This document shows, one piece after another, positions 8,647 to 17,051 of a DNA stretch of 64,000 bases. The notes beneath the pieces were generated by a model. The model ran no database searches, was not told where the DNA came from, and saw only the letters and a program-made list of their open reading frames with translations. The translations under genes and the position numbers were made by a program. Source of the stretch: Roseivirga ehrenbergii (lineage in GTDB: Bacteria; Bacteroidota; Bacteroidia; Cytophagales; Cyclobacteriaceae); contig NZ_LQZQ01000009.1 in the NCBI RefSeq assembly GCF_001593005.1, positions 1 through 64,000 of the forward strand, given 5' to 3'. How positions within the stretch are numbered: the first letter of the stretch is position 1; every line of letters begins with the position of its first letter.

Positions 8647-9102
8647 ATGAATAACTTAGATGAAATAAAAAGACCCTCTAAAGAAGAGCAGAAGGCAGCT
8701 ATGGAGTCTTACGATGCACTTGCCGCTACATTGGATCAAATTCATTCTGAATACCCTGAAATTGAGATTGAGGAGACTAATGAAAGAATTAAAATTCCAT
8801 TAAGTGCCTTGCGCCTTCTGGCCAAAATATTAAAAGAAACGAGTCAGGGTAAACCTATATCCATTGTGCCAGTAGCTACCGAAATTACTACACAGGCTGC
8901 AGCAGAGATGTTGGGATGCTCAAGACCGCATTTGGTTAAGCTGCTTGAAAAGGGAGAAATCAACTTTACGAAAATTGGTAAACACAGAAGAATTCAGTAT
9001 CAAGACCTAATTGATTACCGAAAGAAAATGAAGGCAGAACAGCGTAAGCTGCTGACAGAAATAATGAAAGCGGACGAAGAAGCAGGGCTGTATGATACAT
9101 AG
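8647..9102 (+). CDS. Excisionase-type HTH protein, putative antitoxin to the PIN protein
   Basis: The ATG at 8647 (MNNLDEIKRPSK) is chosen over an upstream in-frame TTG at 8632; this gives 151 residues. Residues about 80-125 form a MerR/excisionase helix-turn-helix (TTQAAAEMLGCSRPHLVKLL, then GEINFTKIGKHRRIQYQDLI). The N-terminal ~75 residues are acidic and helical. Genes of this type precede PIN-domain genes and act as antitoxins and autorepressors. It overlaps the PIN gene by 11 nt, indicating translational coupling. A perfect 14-bp inverted repeat just upstream is the likely operator. An alternative reading as an excisionase of a mobile element is less likely because no integrase is near. 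Confidence 0.85.
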   Translation: MNNLDEIKRPSKEEQKAAMESYDALAATLDQIHSEYPEIEIEETNERIKIPLSALRLLAKILKETSQGKPISIVPVATEITTQAAAEMLGCSRPHLVKLLEKGEINFTKIGKHRRIQYQDLIDYRKKMKAEQRKLLTEIMKADEEAGLYDT

Positions 9103-9655
9103 TGTAAGGTTTACATGTGTATTAGACACCAATGTGATATATCCAATCGATATTAGAGATCTTCTTTTTTGGTTTGCCTCCTATGACCTCTTCACACCAA
9201 AATGGAGTAAACACATTTTCACAGAGTGGGAAAACGTAATGCAACGAAAAGGTATTCCAGGTAATGAAATCCAAAAAAGATTAGAGAAAGCCCAACGTGC
9301 CTTTCCAGATGCTTTGGTCGATAATTATGAATCACTTGTCAATGCGTTGGAATTGCCTGATGATAAAGACAGGCACGTATTAGCAGCAGCTATAAAAGCA
9401 AATGCAAACATCATTGTCACTAACAATATCAAAGACTTCCCTAAAGATTATTTGGCTACTTTCGGTTTGGTAGCAAAGAGTGCCGATGACTTCATCACAG
9501 ACACCATTGACCTGAATAATGACCTAGCGCTCGAAGCCTTTCGAGCCTTAGTGCTGAACCGAACAAATCCAAACCTTGACGAATTTGAAATATTAGATCG
9601 ATTTCGTAAAAATGGTCTAATTGACTCTGCCAATTATTTACATGCTCTGATTTAG
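9092..9655 (+). CDS. PIN-domain ribonuclease, putative toxin
   Basis: 187 residues; the first ~130 form a PIN domain with conserved acidic positions D12 (VLDTNVI), E45 (FTEWENVM), D93 (PDDKDRHVLAAA) and the ADANIIVTNN-like stretch ANANIIVTNNIKDFP. PIN proteins of VapC-like modules are Mg-dependent RNases held in check by the partner. A C-terminal ~55-residue extension (LALEAFRALVLNRTNPNLDE) makes it longer than the usual 130-140-residue VapC. It is translationally coupled to the preceding HTH gene. The pair lies exactly between two copies of a permease gene end, which suggests it arrived as a unit. Confidence 0.88.
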   Translation: MIHSVRFTCVLDTNVIYPIDIRDLLFWFASYDLFTPKWSKHIFTEWENVMQRKGIPGNEIQKRLEKAQRAFPDALVDNYESLVNALELPDDKDRHVLAAAIKANANIIVTNNIKDFPKDYLATFGLVAKSADDFITDTIDLNNDLALEAFRALVLNRTNPNLDEFEILDRFRKNGLIDSANYLHALI

Positions 9656-9670
9656 GTATAACACCTTTTC

Positions 9671-9744
9671 TTCCCTACTCCGACCTCAACGCATTTACTG
9701 GATTGCTTTTTACTGTTTTCATAGAAATGAGTGTGATGGTAAAG
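9671..9744. repeat. Right copy of ~74-bp direct repeat (end of intact permease gene)
   Basis: This copy begins 4 nt beyond the TAG stop of the permease gene and covers its last ~23 codons. It matches 8480-8553 at about 67 of 74 positions. The copies are 1,191 bp apart and enclose the HTH/PIN operon. Confidence 0.85.
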
Positions 9745-12326
9745 CCAATTAACAATAACACAGCAATGGCAGTAAGCACATAAGTCAAAGGATCGATTCC
9801 AATCTGGTATGTGAAATTGCTGAGCCAGTCCTTCATAAAATACACGGAAACCGGCACGGCAATCAGCAGTGAAACCCCAGCGATTAACAAGTACTTAAAG
9901 TTCATCAGCCATAGAATTTGAGAAGCCGAAGCACCCATAATTTTACGGATACTGATTTCCTTTACGCGCTGTTTAATAACGATAGAGACAATACCTAAAA
10001 GTCCACCACAGGCCAGAAAAATTGAAATAGCGGAAAGTAAAGTGGTTAGCTTCAGGGTTCGTGTTTCTTCCAAATAAAGTCTCTCGATTTGATCGTCTAG
10101 AAAACGATAGGAGAAGCTACCTTCAGGATAAACCTCTTTAAAGTTTGACTCTACACTTAATATCGTCTCCTTTAGGTTTGCTGGGCTTACTTTCGCCACC
10201 AAATAATTATAGCCAAATGAAGTAGGCACCATCATAATCATTGGCCGGACTGGAACGTGTAAGGAGTTGTAATTAAAGTCTTTTACTACACCAACAATAG
10301 TTCCTTTTACAAGCTGTTCGTTATTTACCCAATTAAGTTGCTTACCAATTGGGTCTTCCAAACTTAGTTCTCTTATGGCTGTTTCATTCAATACAAAAGC
10401 AGTTCCAGAAGAATCTGCCGAAAATTCTTTATTCAGCATTCTTCCAGCTTCAATATTCAAACTTAAGGTAGTAGCTAAGTCATTATCAATAAACATTTCA
10501 GCAGCATCCACCCGAAGGGAAGGATTGTTAGCTGCGTATATTGGGTGTTGGTTAAACTGACCTCCTGGTACGTTTGAAACAAGGGAAACATCTAACACCC
10601 CAGCACTTTTTTGAATAGATGTTTTCATTACTTCTAAGTCGCCTTGAAAATCGTCTACCTCCACAACCAAAAGATTTTCTTGCTTGAAACCAAGGTCCTT
10701 ATTCTTTAAAAAAGAAATCTGATTTTTAATAATAATACTTCCGCTGATCATAAGAATAGCAGCAACAAATTGAATTGCCAGTAGACCATTTCGAACACTA
10801 GACCCACCCAGTTTGGTGGTTTTCAAACCTTTTAAAATTTGCCCTGCTTCAAAAGAGTTTAAGTAGAGCGAAGGGTAAATGGCAGATACAAAAGCGGTAA
10901 CTATGGCTATTGATAGTAAGACTAAAATGACGTCTGTTTGATATAAATCCGCCACTGAAATGTTTCCATTGACCAATTGATTGAAGGGAGTTTCCAGCAT
11001 ATACATGGCCACAAAAGAAAGTGCCAGCGCCAAAAACGTAGTGAACAGTGCTTCGAAAATAAATTGCGAAACCACCTGTGATTTGTAAGCGCCCAAAGTT
11101 TTCTTCACCCCAACCTCTTTCAGCCTTTGTGCTGCTTTTGCCGTGTTGAGATTCACAAAATTGATGATAGAAATAAGTAAAATGAATAAAGCGCTGATGC
11201 CATAAATAAGCAAGTAGCTATAGCTGCCATTGGCTTCCAATTCCCATCGAATATTGGAATGCAAATGAATACTTTGAATGGGCTGTAATTCAAATTTATT
11301 CTCACCTGTTTTCAAGGCCTCTACATTTTCTTCATCCCAACCTAAGTACTTTGGCGCCCAATCAGGAATTTTCGCTTCGAAAGCTTTTGCATCTGTTCCA
11401 GGTGCAAGCTTTAAATAATTGAAGTGACCAAAATCATCCCACGACATCCATGGATCGTTGAATTGTAAAGACTTGAGGGACACATAAGAAATGAGGAAAT
11501 TAAAGCGGAAGTGGGAGTTCTTCGGAGTGTCTTCAACTACGGCAGCTACTTCCAGCATATCTTCCATTCCGTTGAACGTAAGCCTTTCACCTACAGGGTT
11601 TGCCTCTCCAAAATACTTTTCGGCTACCGACTTAGTTAGAATAATTCCCCAAGTTGTTTGGAGCGCCTCTTTCACATTACCATGAATTGGCTTAAAGCTA
11701 AATACATCGAAAAAGGTACTATCAACAAAATAGCCGTTAGGTTCATCAAATGTGATATTGTTCTTTTCGTTTTTTAGCAATACTGTCGCTTTAGTAAGCC
11801 CTGAACCATAAATTGGCGAAATACTCACTGCGTCAATCACCTCTGGAAAATCATCCGCGAGTGCCTGCGCCATAGGATGAGGTGTTCGTGTTTGAGGGTT
11901 TTGGTTCATCCACGCTACCCGATAAATGTCATCAGCGTTATCGAGAAAAGAATCGTAAGACGACTCGTATTTTATGTGGGAATAAATGAATCCGCAAACG
12001 CAAAAGGCCATAATGAGCCCGAGTAGATGGAAACTGGTTTGCAGTTTTTGGCGGAGCATTCCGCGCCAAGTAAATTTGAAATAGCTTCTGTACATGATGA
12101 TTGTATTTGAGTTTTGACCGAGTTTTTTGATGGCAAAAGGGCGTAGAAAATTGAGCATGTGAAACCAGTAATAAAGGTTCGCTACCCGTTTCGTTTTCTC
12201 TTCCCTTTGGCCTTGGTAGTATTCGTATAAATCGCCTTCTATTTCTTCAAAAAGTTTTTTCTTGCAAACAAGCGAAAGCAGCTTGACAGCGAGTTTTGGT
12301 GGTTCATATGTTGATTGGAGCCCCAC
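9675..12326 (-). CDS. MacB/FtsX-type ABC transporter permease with permease prefix domain
   Basis: 883 residues. The first ~80 residues (PKLAVKLLSLVCKKKLFEEI, EGDLYEYYQGQREEK) are the soluble permease-prefix domain seen in Cytophagales permeases linked to PadR regulators. Two FtsX-like halves follow, each with an N-terminal helix, a periplasmic MacB core (YDSFLDNADDIYRVAW; VDAAEMFIDNDLATTL) and a TM bundle (SLLIAVPVSVYFM; YVLTAIAVLLLIGFTIT near the end). These proteins pair with a separate ATPase for export or envelope signalling; no ATPase gene is adjacent. It lies 4 nt downstream of the PadR gene, so they form an operon under PadR control. Substrate unknown. Confidence 0.9.
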   Translation of the reverse strand: MGLQSTYEPPKLAVKLLSLVCKKKLFEEIEGDLYEYYQGQREEKTKRVANLYYWFHMLNFLRPFAIKKLGQNSNTIIMYRSYFKFTWRGMLRQKLQTSFHLLGLIMAFCVCGFIYSHIKYESSYDSFLDNADDIYRVAWMNQNPQTRTPHPMAQALADDFPEVIDAVSISPIYGSGLTKATVLLKNEKNNITFDEPNGYFVDSTFFDVFSFKPIHGNVKEALQTTWGIILTKSVAEKYFGEANPVGERLTFNGMEDMLEVAAVVEDTPKNSHFRFNFLISYVSLKSLQFNDPWMSWDDFGHFNYLKLAPGTDAKAFEAKIPDWAPKYLGWDEENVEALKTGENKFELQPIQSIHLHSNIRWELEANGSYSYLLIYGISALFILLISIINFVNLNTAKAAQRLKEVGVKKTLGAYKSQVVSQFIFEALFTTFLALALSFVAMYMLETPFNQLVNGNISVADLYQTDVILVLLSIAIVTAFVSAIYPSLYLNSFEAGQILKGLKTTKLGGSSVRNGLLAIQFVAAILMISGSIIIKNQISFLKNKDLGFKQENLLVVEVDDFQGDLEVMKTSIQKSAGVLDVSLVSNVPGGQFNQHPIYAANNPSLRVDAAEMFIDNDLATTLSLNIEAGRMLNKEFSADSSGTAFVLNETAIRELSLEDPIGKQLNWVNNEQLVKGTIVGVVKDFNYNSLHVPVRPMIMMVPTSFGYNYLVAKVSPANLKETILSVESNFKEVYPEGSFSYRFLDDQIERLYLEETRTLKLTTLLSAISIFLACGGLLGIVSIVIKQRVKEISIRKIMGASASQILWLMNFKYLLIAGVSLLIAVPVSVYFMKDWLSNFTYQIGIDPLTYVLTAIAVLLLIGFTITLISMKTVKSNPVNALRSE

Positions 12327-12330
12327 GAGA

Positions 12331-12663
12331 TTACACTATTTTTAGGGCCATTTCTGGAATTTGACTGAAAAGAGAGTTTCTCAATTCGTGGTTCTTTTCC
12401 AAAGCTTGTTTCCCACTTGCAGTAATCTTGAAAAGTCGTTTTCTTCTGCCCCCGCGTTCGTGAGTGCCTTCGGCCAATTCAGATTCTAAAAAACCTTTTT
12501 CTTCGAGCCTACTAAGAGCAGAATGTACTGCGCCAATTGCAACTTTTCGCTTGGTTTGATTAATGATTTCCTCGCGGATATTCAGGCCGTAAGCTTCAGG
12601 AAATAATACGCCAACCACCAACAATACCAGTTCTTCAAATTCACCTAATTGTGTCCCTTTCAT
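12331..12663 (-). CDS. PadR-family transcriptional repressor
   Basis: 110 residues from the ATG at 12663 (MKGTQLGEFEELVLLVVGVL). A longer reading starting at 12690 would cover the promoter, so it is rejected. A winged helix is clear: YGLNIREEIINQTKRKVAIG, AVHSALSRLEEKGFLES, then GGRRKRLFKITASGKQALEK. PadR proteins are dimeric repressors released by small molecules or envelope stress. It is followed after 4 nt by the permease gene it probably controls. A perfect inverted repeat around the -7 box upstream is the expected operator. Confidence 0.93.
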   Translation of the reverse strand: MKGTQLGEFEELVLLVVGVLFPEAYGLNIREEIINQTKRKVAIGAVHSALSRLEEKGFLESELAEGTHERGGRRKRLFKITASGKQALEKNHELRNSLFSQIPEMALKIV

Positions 12664-12671
12664 TTTGCAAA

Positions 12672-12717
12672 TTTCATATTTGTAGAACAAACATAATCAA
12701 AATCTACAAATATGAAA
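12672..12717. promoter_or_regulatory. 15-bp inverted repeat around the PadR promoter (candidate PadR operator)
   Basis: Perfect arms TTTCATATTTGTAGA (12672-12686) and TCTACAAATATGAAA (12703-12717) with a 16-nt spacer that holds the leftward -7 box at 12688-12695. The arms are about three helical turns apart, centre to centre 31 bp, so two dimers could bind the same DNA face and cover the promoter. Binding by the adjacent PadR protein is inference. Confidence 0.7.
12688..12695 (-). promoter_or_regulatory. -7 promoter box of the PadR-permease operon (TATGTTTG)
   Basis: Exact TAnnTTTG match on the minus strand, 24 nt before the PadR ATG at 12663 and within the spacer of the inverted repeat. Confidence 0.65.
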
Positions 12718-13118
12718 ATTGCATTTGATTTAAATTACAATGCGTATTGTCCGTTAATGAGTTTATAGCATACCTATATAAGAGAGAAGCTATCAATTTT
12801 TCCTAAGCTGTTGTGGAGCAGTTAGTTTCTGTATTGAGCTTGCTCCCTTTCTTCCGAATGGAAATACCTGTCAGTTCATTAGAAGAAATGATTAACTGAA
12901 ATTCGTCTAAATTTTTTTGGTAAAACTTGTTTATAGTGAAGGGCGTGTTTAGTTTTGAGCTCAATTTATAATTAGTCTAAATAAGAATAATGTTTTGACA
13001 TGCAAGAAAAGTTGATGGGTTTGTTAGAAAAATATTTGAAAACTTTTGTTGTGCCTCTACTCAACGGCAATGACCACAGGGATACAACTGCTTTTACAAC
13101 CTTATTGCAGAAGAGACC
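12718..13118. other. Gene-poor stretch upstream of the TonB receptor gene
   Basis: About 400 bp, AT-rich, between the PadR promoter and the receptor gene. No recognisable RNA gene, long hairpin or clear TAnnTTTG box was found. The only coding candidate is a 40-codon frame starting at 13000 that overlaps the receptor start. Confidence 0.5.
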
Positions 13119-13122
13119 ATGA
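13000..13122 (+). CDS. Possible 40-residue leader peptide overlapping the receptor start
   Basis: The frame begins MQEKLMGLLEKYLKTFVVPL and ends with TGA at 13120-13122, which overlaps the receptor ATG (13119-13121) as ATGA. Such overlap would allow translational coupling. The peptide has an amphipathic or hydrophobic first half. No homologue is known to me and the frame may be chance. Confidence 0.25.
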   Translation: MQEKLMGLLEKYLKTFVVPLLNGNDHRDTTAFTTLLQKRP

Positions 13123-15539
13123 ACAAGTGGTTTACTCCAGCCCTCATTGCTATAAGTCTATTTGTGGGTAATATCTGTTTTTCTCAAAAGGGAAAGGTTT
13201 CTGGTAAGCTGACTTTAGAAGACGGTACTCCTGTCGTATTTGCAATAGTTCATTTTCCCTCTGTTAAAAAGCATACTTTATCGGATGAGTCAGGTTTCTA
13301 TCAAATGTCTGGCATCCCATTCGGAACCTACCAATTAGAAATTAGCAGTATTGAGATTAATGACACTATATATACAGTCAATATTAATAAGGCAATTATT
13401 GAACATAATGCTGTGTTAAAAGGCGCTAATGCCGTGTTGCTCAATGAAGTAGTGGTTGAAGGGATAACAGAAGAAAGAGAAATAGAAACTAAAGGTTTTG
13501 CGGTTGAGGTATTGGAAACAAGCAAGGCAGCCCTTCAATCGGTGCAAACTAATGATTTACTGAACCGAACCGCAGGCATAAGAGTACGCCAAAATGGTGG
13601 TTTAGGGTCGTCCGTAGACTATAATCTCAATGGAATGTCAGGCAATTCGGTACGAATTTTTATCGATGGACTCCCCGTCTCTACATATGGTAGATCTTTC
13701 AGTCTTAATAGTATTCCACCTGCATTAATCGAGCGAATTGAAGTGTACAAAGGAGTGCTACCTGCACATTTGGCCGATGATGCTTTGGGCGGAGCGATAA
13801 ACGTGATTTTGAAAAAACAAATGGCCAATAACCTTAACGCTTCAGTTTCATATGGATCGTTCAATACCTTCCAAACCAACTTTAGCGGAATGCACCGTAG
13901 TGAAACATCAGGTTTCACGCTAAAGGCATCGGGGTTTTATAACTACTCTGACAATGACTATGAAGTTTGGGGAAAGTTCGTTCGTAATATTTTACCAAAT
14001 GGCCGCTACTATTACGTACGCGCCAAACGGTTTAATGATGCCTATAGATCAGTAGGCGGGCAAATTGCCCTTGGATTTACAGATGTAAAATGGGCCGATC
14101 AGTTCTTTTTCAGTTTCAATGCTTCAGACGATTACAACGAAATTCAGCATGGCACTTATATGTCCATTCCCTATAAAGGTAGGTTTACTGAGTCTCGGGC
14201 CAATGTGATGGGCCTCACCTACACAAAAAGCGATCTGCTTAAAAAAGGTCTTGAATTTACTTTTAACGGAATGTACAGTGATAGAAACCAAGTGGTGAAC
14301 GACACTGTAAAGTGGAATTACAACTGGTTTGGCGAAAGAAGCCTCGGATTAGATGGGGAGCCAATAATGAGGCCTCAAGGTGCCCAACAGGGAGCCCCAA
14401 CCATCAACCACATTAACAGGGATATCGCTACATTCCGGTCGGGGCTGAATTATACCATTAACAGTAATCACAAGGTCATACTAAACCATGTGTTTTTTGA
14501 TATTGACCGCACCCAGCAGGACGAAATGCGCAGTGTAGTGGAGCGTGAGTTTATTGGTACACGCGACTTAAAGAAGAATATTTCGTCTTTGGCATATGAG
14601 CTGACAACAACTGACGATCGACTGAAGGGAAGCGTTTTTGGAAAGTTCTATCAACAACGGATAGATAGAATGGATCCCGTATTAGTGCAGCAAAATGGTG
14701 AATCTGTTAGGGTAGAAGATCGGGTGTCGAGCAACAGAAACGCTACGGGTTATGGAACAGCCTTGTCCTTTACTGTGTGGCCACAGTTGATTGTTATGGC
14801 CTCGGCCGAAAAAGCCGTTAGAATGCCGTCAGAAAACGAAGTATTCGGGAGCCCTAGTGAAAACATTGTAGAAAATCTGGCTATTGCCCCAGAAGTTAGT
14901 AACAATGTAAACATCGGTTTTCAGGCAGGTTCTTTCTTTATACAAGAGCATAATTTTTCATTTTCTACAACCGGTTTTTTGCGTGACACACGCGATAAAA
15001 TTGTACAAAGGATCAACCCAAGAATAAATGATGCAGTACAGACCAATCCCTATGAAAATCTGGGAAAAACTAAATCTATTGGGTTTGAGGCGGAGGTAAA
15101 ATATGTCTACAGGCAGCAGCTGAATCTAATATTGAATATGTCCCGATTCAATTCGGTGTTTAACACAAAATATGATAGCAATGGAAACGTGTTTGACAAT
15201 TACAAACAGCAATTACCAAACGAACCTTACTTTACAGCCAATGCCATGGCAGAATATACATTTACAGATATTATTGCCAATGGTTCAAGCCTGAACCTGT
15301 CATACAGTTTTGGTTTTGTAGATCGCTTTTATACTACCTGGCTAGAGATTGAAAGCTTTAGGACACCCCGCCAGTTTATACATGATCTTGGAGTCAACTT
15401 CACCTTCCCGAACAAATGTTTTGTGGTAAGTGCAGACGTAAGGAATATTTTCGACAAGCAGGTATACGACAATTTTGCAGTACAGAAACCAGGAAGAGCA
15501 TTTTTTTTAAAGCTAAACTATACTATAAATAATTTATAA
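13119..15539 (+). CDS. TonB-dependent outer-membrane receptor
   Basis: 806 residues: a signal peptide (to about residue 22, ICFSQ), a carboxypeptidase-regulatory-like domain (KVSGKLTLEDGTPVVFAIVH to about 100), a plug domain (LNRTAGIRVRQNGGLGSSVD, VRIFIDGLPVSTYG, ALIERIEVYKGVLPAHL, DALGGAINVIL) and a 22-strand-type barrel ending in an aromatic-rich C-terminus (RAFFLKLNYTINNL). It would import a large ligand across the outer membrane using TonB energy. The DUF4374 lipoprotein gene follows after 15 nt; that pairing is usual for siderophore or iron uptake sets in Bacteroidota. The ligand itself is not deducible. The upstream frame at 13000 may be coupled to it. Confidence 0.93.
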   Translation: MNKWFTPALIAISLFVGNICFSQKGKVSGKLTLEDGTPVVFAIVHFPSVKKHTLSDESGFYQMSGIPFGTYQLEISSIEINDTIYTVNINKAIIEHNAVLKGANAVLLNEVVVEGITEEREIETKGFAVEVLETSKAALQSVQTNDLLNRTAGIRVRQNGGLGSSVDYNLNGMSGNSVRIFIDGLPVSTYGRSFSLNSIPPALIERIEVYKGVLPAHLADDALGGAINVILKKQMANNLNASVSYGSFNTFQTNFSGMHRSETSGFTLKASGFYNYSDNDYEVWGKFVRNILPNGRYYYVRAKRFNDAYRSVGGQIALGFTDVKWADQFFFSFNASDDYNEIQHGTYMSIPYKGRFTESRANVMGLTYTKSDLLKKGLEFTFNGMYSDRNQVVNDTVKWNYNWFGERSLGLDGEPIMRPQGAQQGAPTINHINRDIATFRSGLNYTINSNHKVILNHVFFDIDRTQQDEMRSVVEREFIGTRDLKKNISSLAYELTTTDDRLKGSVFGKFYQQRIDRMDPVLVQQNGESVRVEDRVSSNRNATGYGTALSFTVWPQLIVMASAEKAVRMPSENEVFGSPSENIVENLAIAPEVSNNVNIGFQAGSFFIQEHNFSFSTTGFLRDTRDKIVQRINPRINDAVQTNPYENLGKTKSIGFEAEVKYVYRQQLNLILNMSRFNSVFNTKYDSNGNVFDNYKQQLPNEPYFTANAMAEYTFTDIIANGSSLNLSYSFGFVDRFYTTWLEIESFRTPRQFIHDLGVNFTFPNKCFVVSADVRNIFDKQVYDNFAVQKPGRAFFLKLNYTINNL

Positions 15540-15554
15540 CCCTAAATAACTATT

Positions 15555-16880
15555 ATGAAAACGAAAAAACTATTTTCTAGATATTGGCTATTTGTTGTAT
15601 TAATATCGTCATTTTTTGTAACCAATTGTGAAGATGACGACAAGGTAAATCCTACAGAGGAACTGGATGGTTCTCGTTGGGTAACAGTTGCCGGAGCTTT
15701 AATGGGTGATAATCCTGGAGACGGTAATGGCGGTACCATGATATATGCTGTAAGCTATGAAGATGCCATTGATCCTGCTACAACGATTAACCTTTATGAT
15801 AATGGCGAACCAGTAAAATCTAATCGTACAGCCCGTTTACAAGTTTCAGAAGATGGAAACACCATGTTTAATATTGCGTATGCAGGTGAAAATGGAGGAG
15901 AATTTTCAAGGTTCGGTGTACAAGGCGGTGCAAACTACGTAGAAGAAGATGTAACCGTAAGCATTGCACAATATGCTGGCACAGCTCCGAGGTGGGGTAA
16001 ATTGTACGATGGCGACAAAACGGGTATTGCTGTAAATATTGCTAACATTGCCGCAAACAATACCAATTCTGAAGAACCATTTAAGTACTATCGTGGTACG
16101 GCCACAGTACTTGCTTTAGACCTTCAGAATGTCCTTATTTCCAATTACAAGCAATATGAAATCGCACTATCTGAACAAGAGGAAGCAGAAGGTCATGCTA
16201 TTTTCCGTTTAGATGCTCCAGTGCTTAATCAGGCGGGTAATAAATTGCTTATTGGTACATGGATGCGTAAATACGATCCTGCTACTGGCGATAGTGAAAG
16301 CGAGTGGGAGAGGCTAGGTACAAAAACAGTTGTAGTTGATTATCCTTCTCTTGAAAACCCTAAGGTTATTACTTCTACTGTAGCCTTTGGCGACTGTTCT
16401 GGTTACCGTAGTAATGTTAACTTTTTGGCAGAAGATGGAAGTATTTATCAGGCCACACAAAGAGACCCTAATGGTTCGCATATTCTTAAAATTACGACTA
16501 ATAATGAGTATGATAACTCTTACGTATTTAGTCTAGACCAAGCATTGGGCGTAGAAAATGTTTATGTGCAAACGTGGAGATATGTAAAAGACAATATTGG
16601 TTATATCGTTTATCAATATGGTGATTCTGACCAAAGTTATGTAGCTCGTGTAGACCTGAATAACAGAACAGCTGAAAAAGTAATGGATATTCCTAACGAT
16701 GCTGACTTGGACTTGTTCCAGTACCAAGGCTTCTTGGCGTATGGAGACTACCTGTTAATGGCGATTACGCCTGTAGGGAAAGATGGTAACATTTATGTAT
16801 TCAATAGCCAGACAGGCGAGGTTACCAAAGGTGCTACTTTGGCCAACAAGCCAGGCAACCATTATATAGGTGTGTTCTAA
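15555..16880 (+). CDS. DUF4374 family lipoprotein
   Basis: 441 residues. Lipoprotein signal with Cys25 (SFFVTNCEDDDK), so probably anchored in the outer membrane. The rest looks like a beta-propeller of repeated strands (GTMIYAVSYEDAID; YVARVDLNNRTAEKVMDIPN; GNIYVFNSQTGEVTKGATL). DUF4374 proteins sit beside TonB-dependent receptors, and I infer a surface partner that holds or hands over the ligand. It is transcribed with the receptor 15 nt upstream. A hairpin at 16932-16964 marks the operon end. Confidence 0.88.
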   Translation: MKTKKLFSRYWLFVVLISSFFVTNCEDDDKVNPTEELDGSRWVTVAGALMGDNPGDGNGGTMIYAVSYEDAIDPATTINLYDNGEPVKSNRTARLQVSEDGNTMFNIAYAGENGGEFSRFGVQGGANYVEEDVTVSIAQYAGTAPRWGKLYDGDKTGIAVNIANIAANNTNSEEPFKYYRGTATVLALDLQNVLISNYKQYEIALSEQEEAEGHAIFRLDAPVLNQAGNKLLIGTWMRKYDPATGDSESEWERLGTKTVVVDYPSLENPKVITSTVAFGDCSGYRSNVNFLAEDGSIYQATQRDPNGSHILKITTNNEYDNSYVFSLDQALGVENVYVQTWRYVKDNIGYIVYQYGDSDQSYVARVDLNNRTAEKVMDIPNDADLDLFQYQGFLAYGDYLLMAITPVGKDGNIYVFNSQTGEVTKGATLANKPGNHYIGVF

Positions 16881-16931
16881 AAGCAAACTATTTCATGTAA
16901 AATCTGGCACTCATTAAAGAGAGTGATAGGT

Positions 16932-16964
16932 GTAAAGAGCAGGGTTTCAGTTCTTGCTCTTTAC
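16932..16964 (+). terminator. Hairpin after the DUF4374 gene
   Basis: Perfect 10-bp arms GTAAAGAGCA (16932-16941) and TGCTCTTTAC (16955-16964) with a 13-nt loop, 51 nt after the stop codon. No T-tract follows, so it may work as a processing or stability hairpin. Confidence 0.55.
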
Positions 16965-17051
16965 TAACATTAACACATCTTCTAATTAAGGGATCTTTAT
17001 TAGTTGATAATACTGAGAAGACTCTAGCGGGATATACAATTACTTTTTTAA

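Noticed and set aside
7060-9660. Mobile element with integrase or terminal repeats around the restriction and HTH/PIN genes
   Set aside because: No integrase, transposase or terminal inverted repeats were found; only the permease-tail direct repeats support movement.
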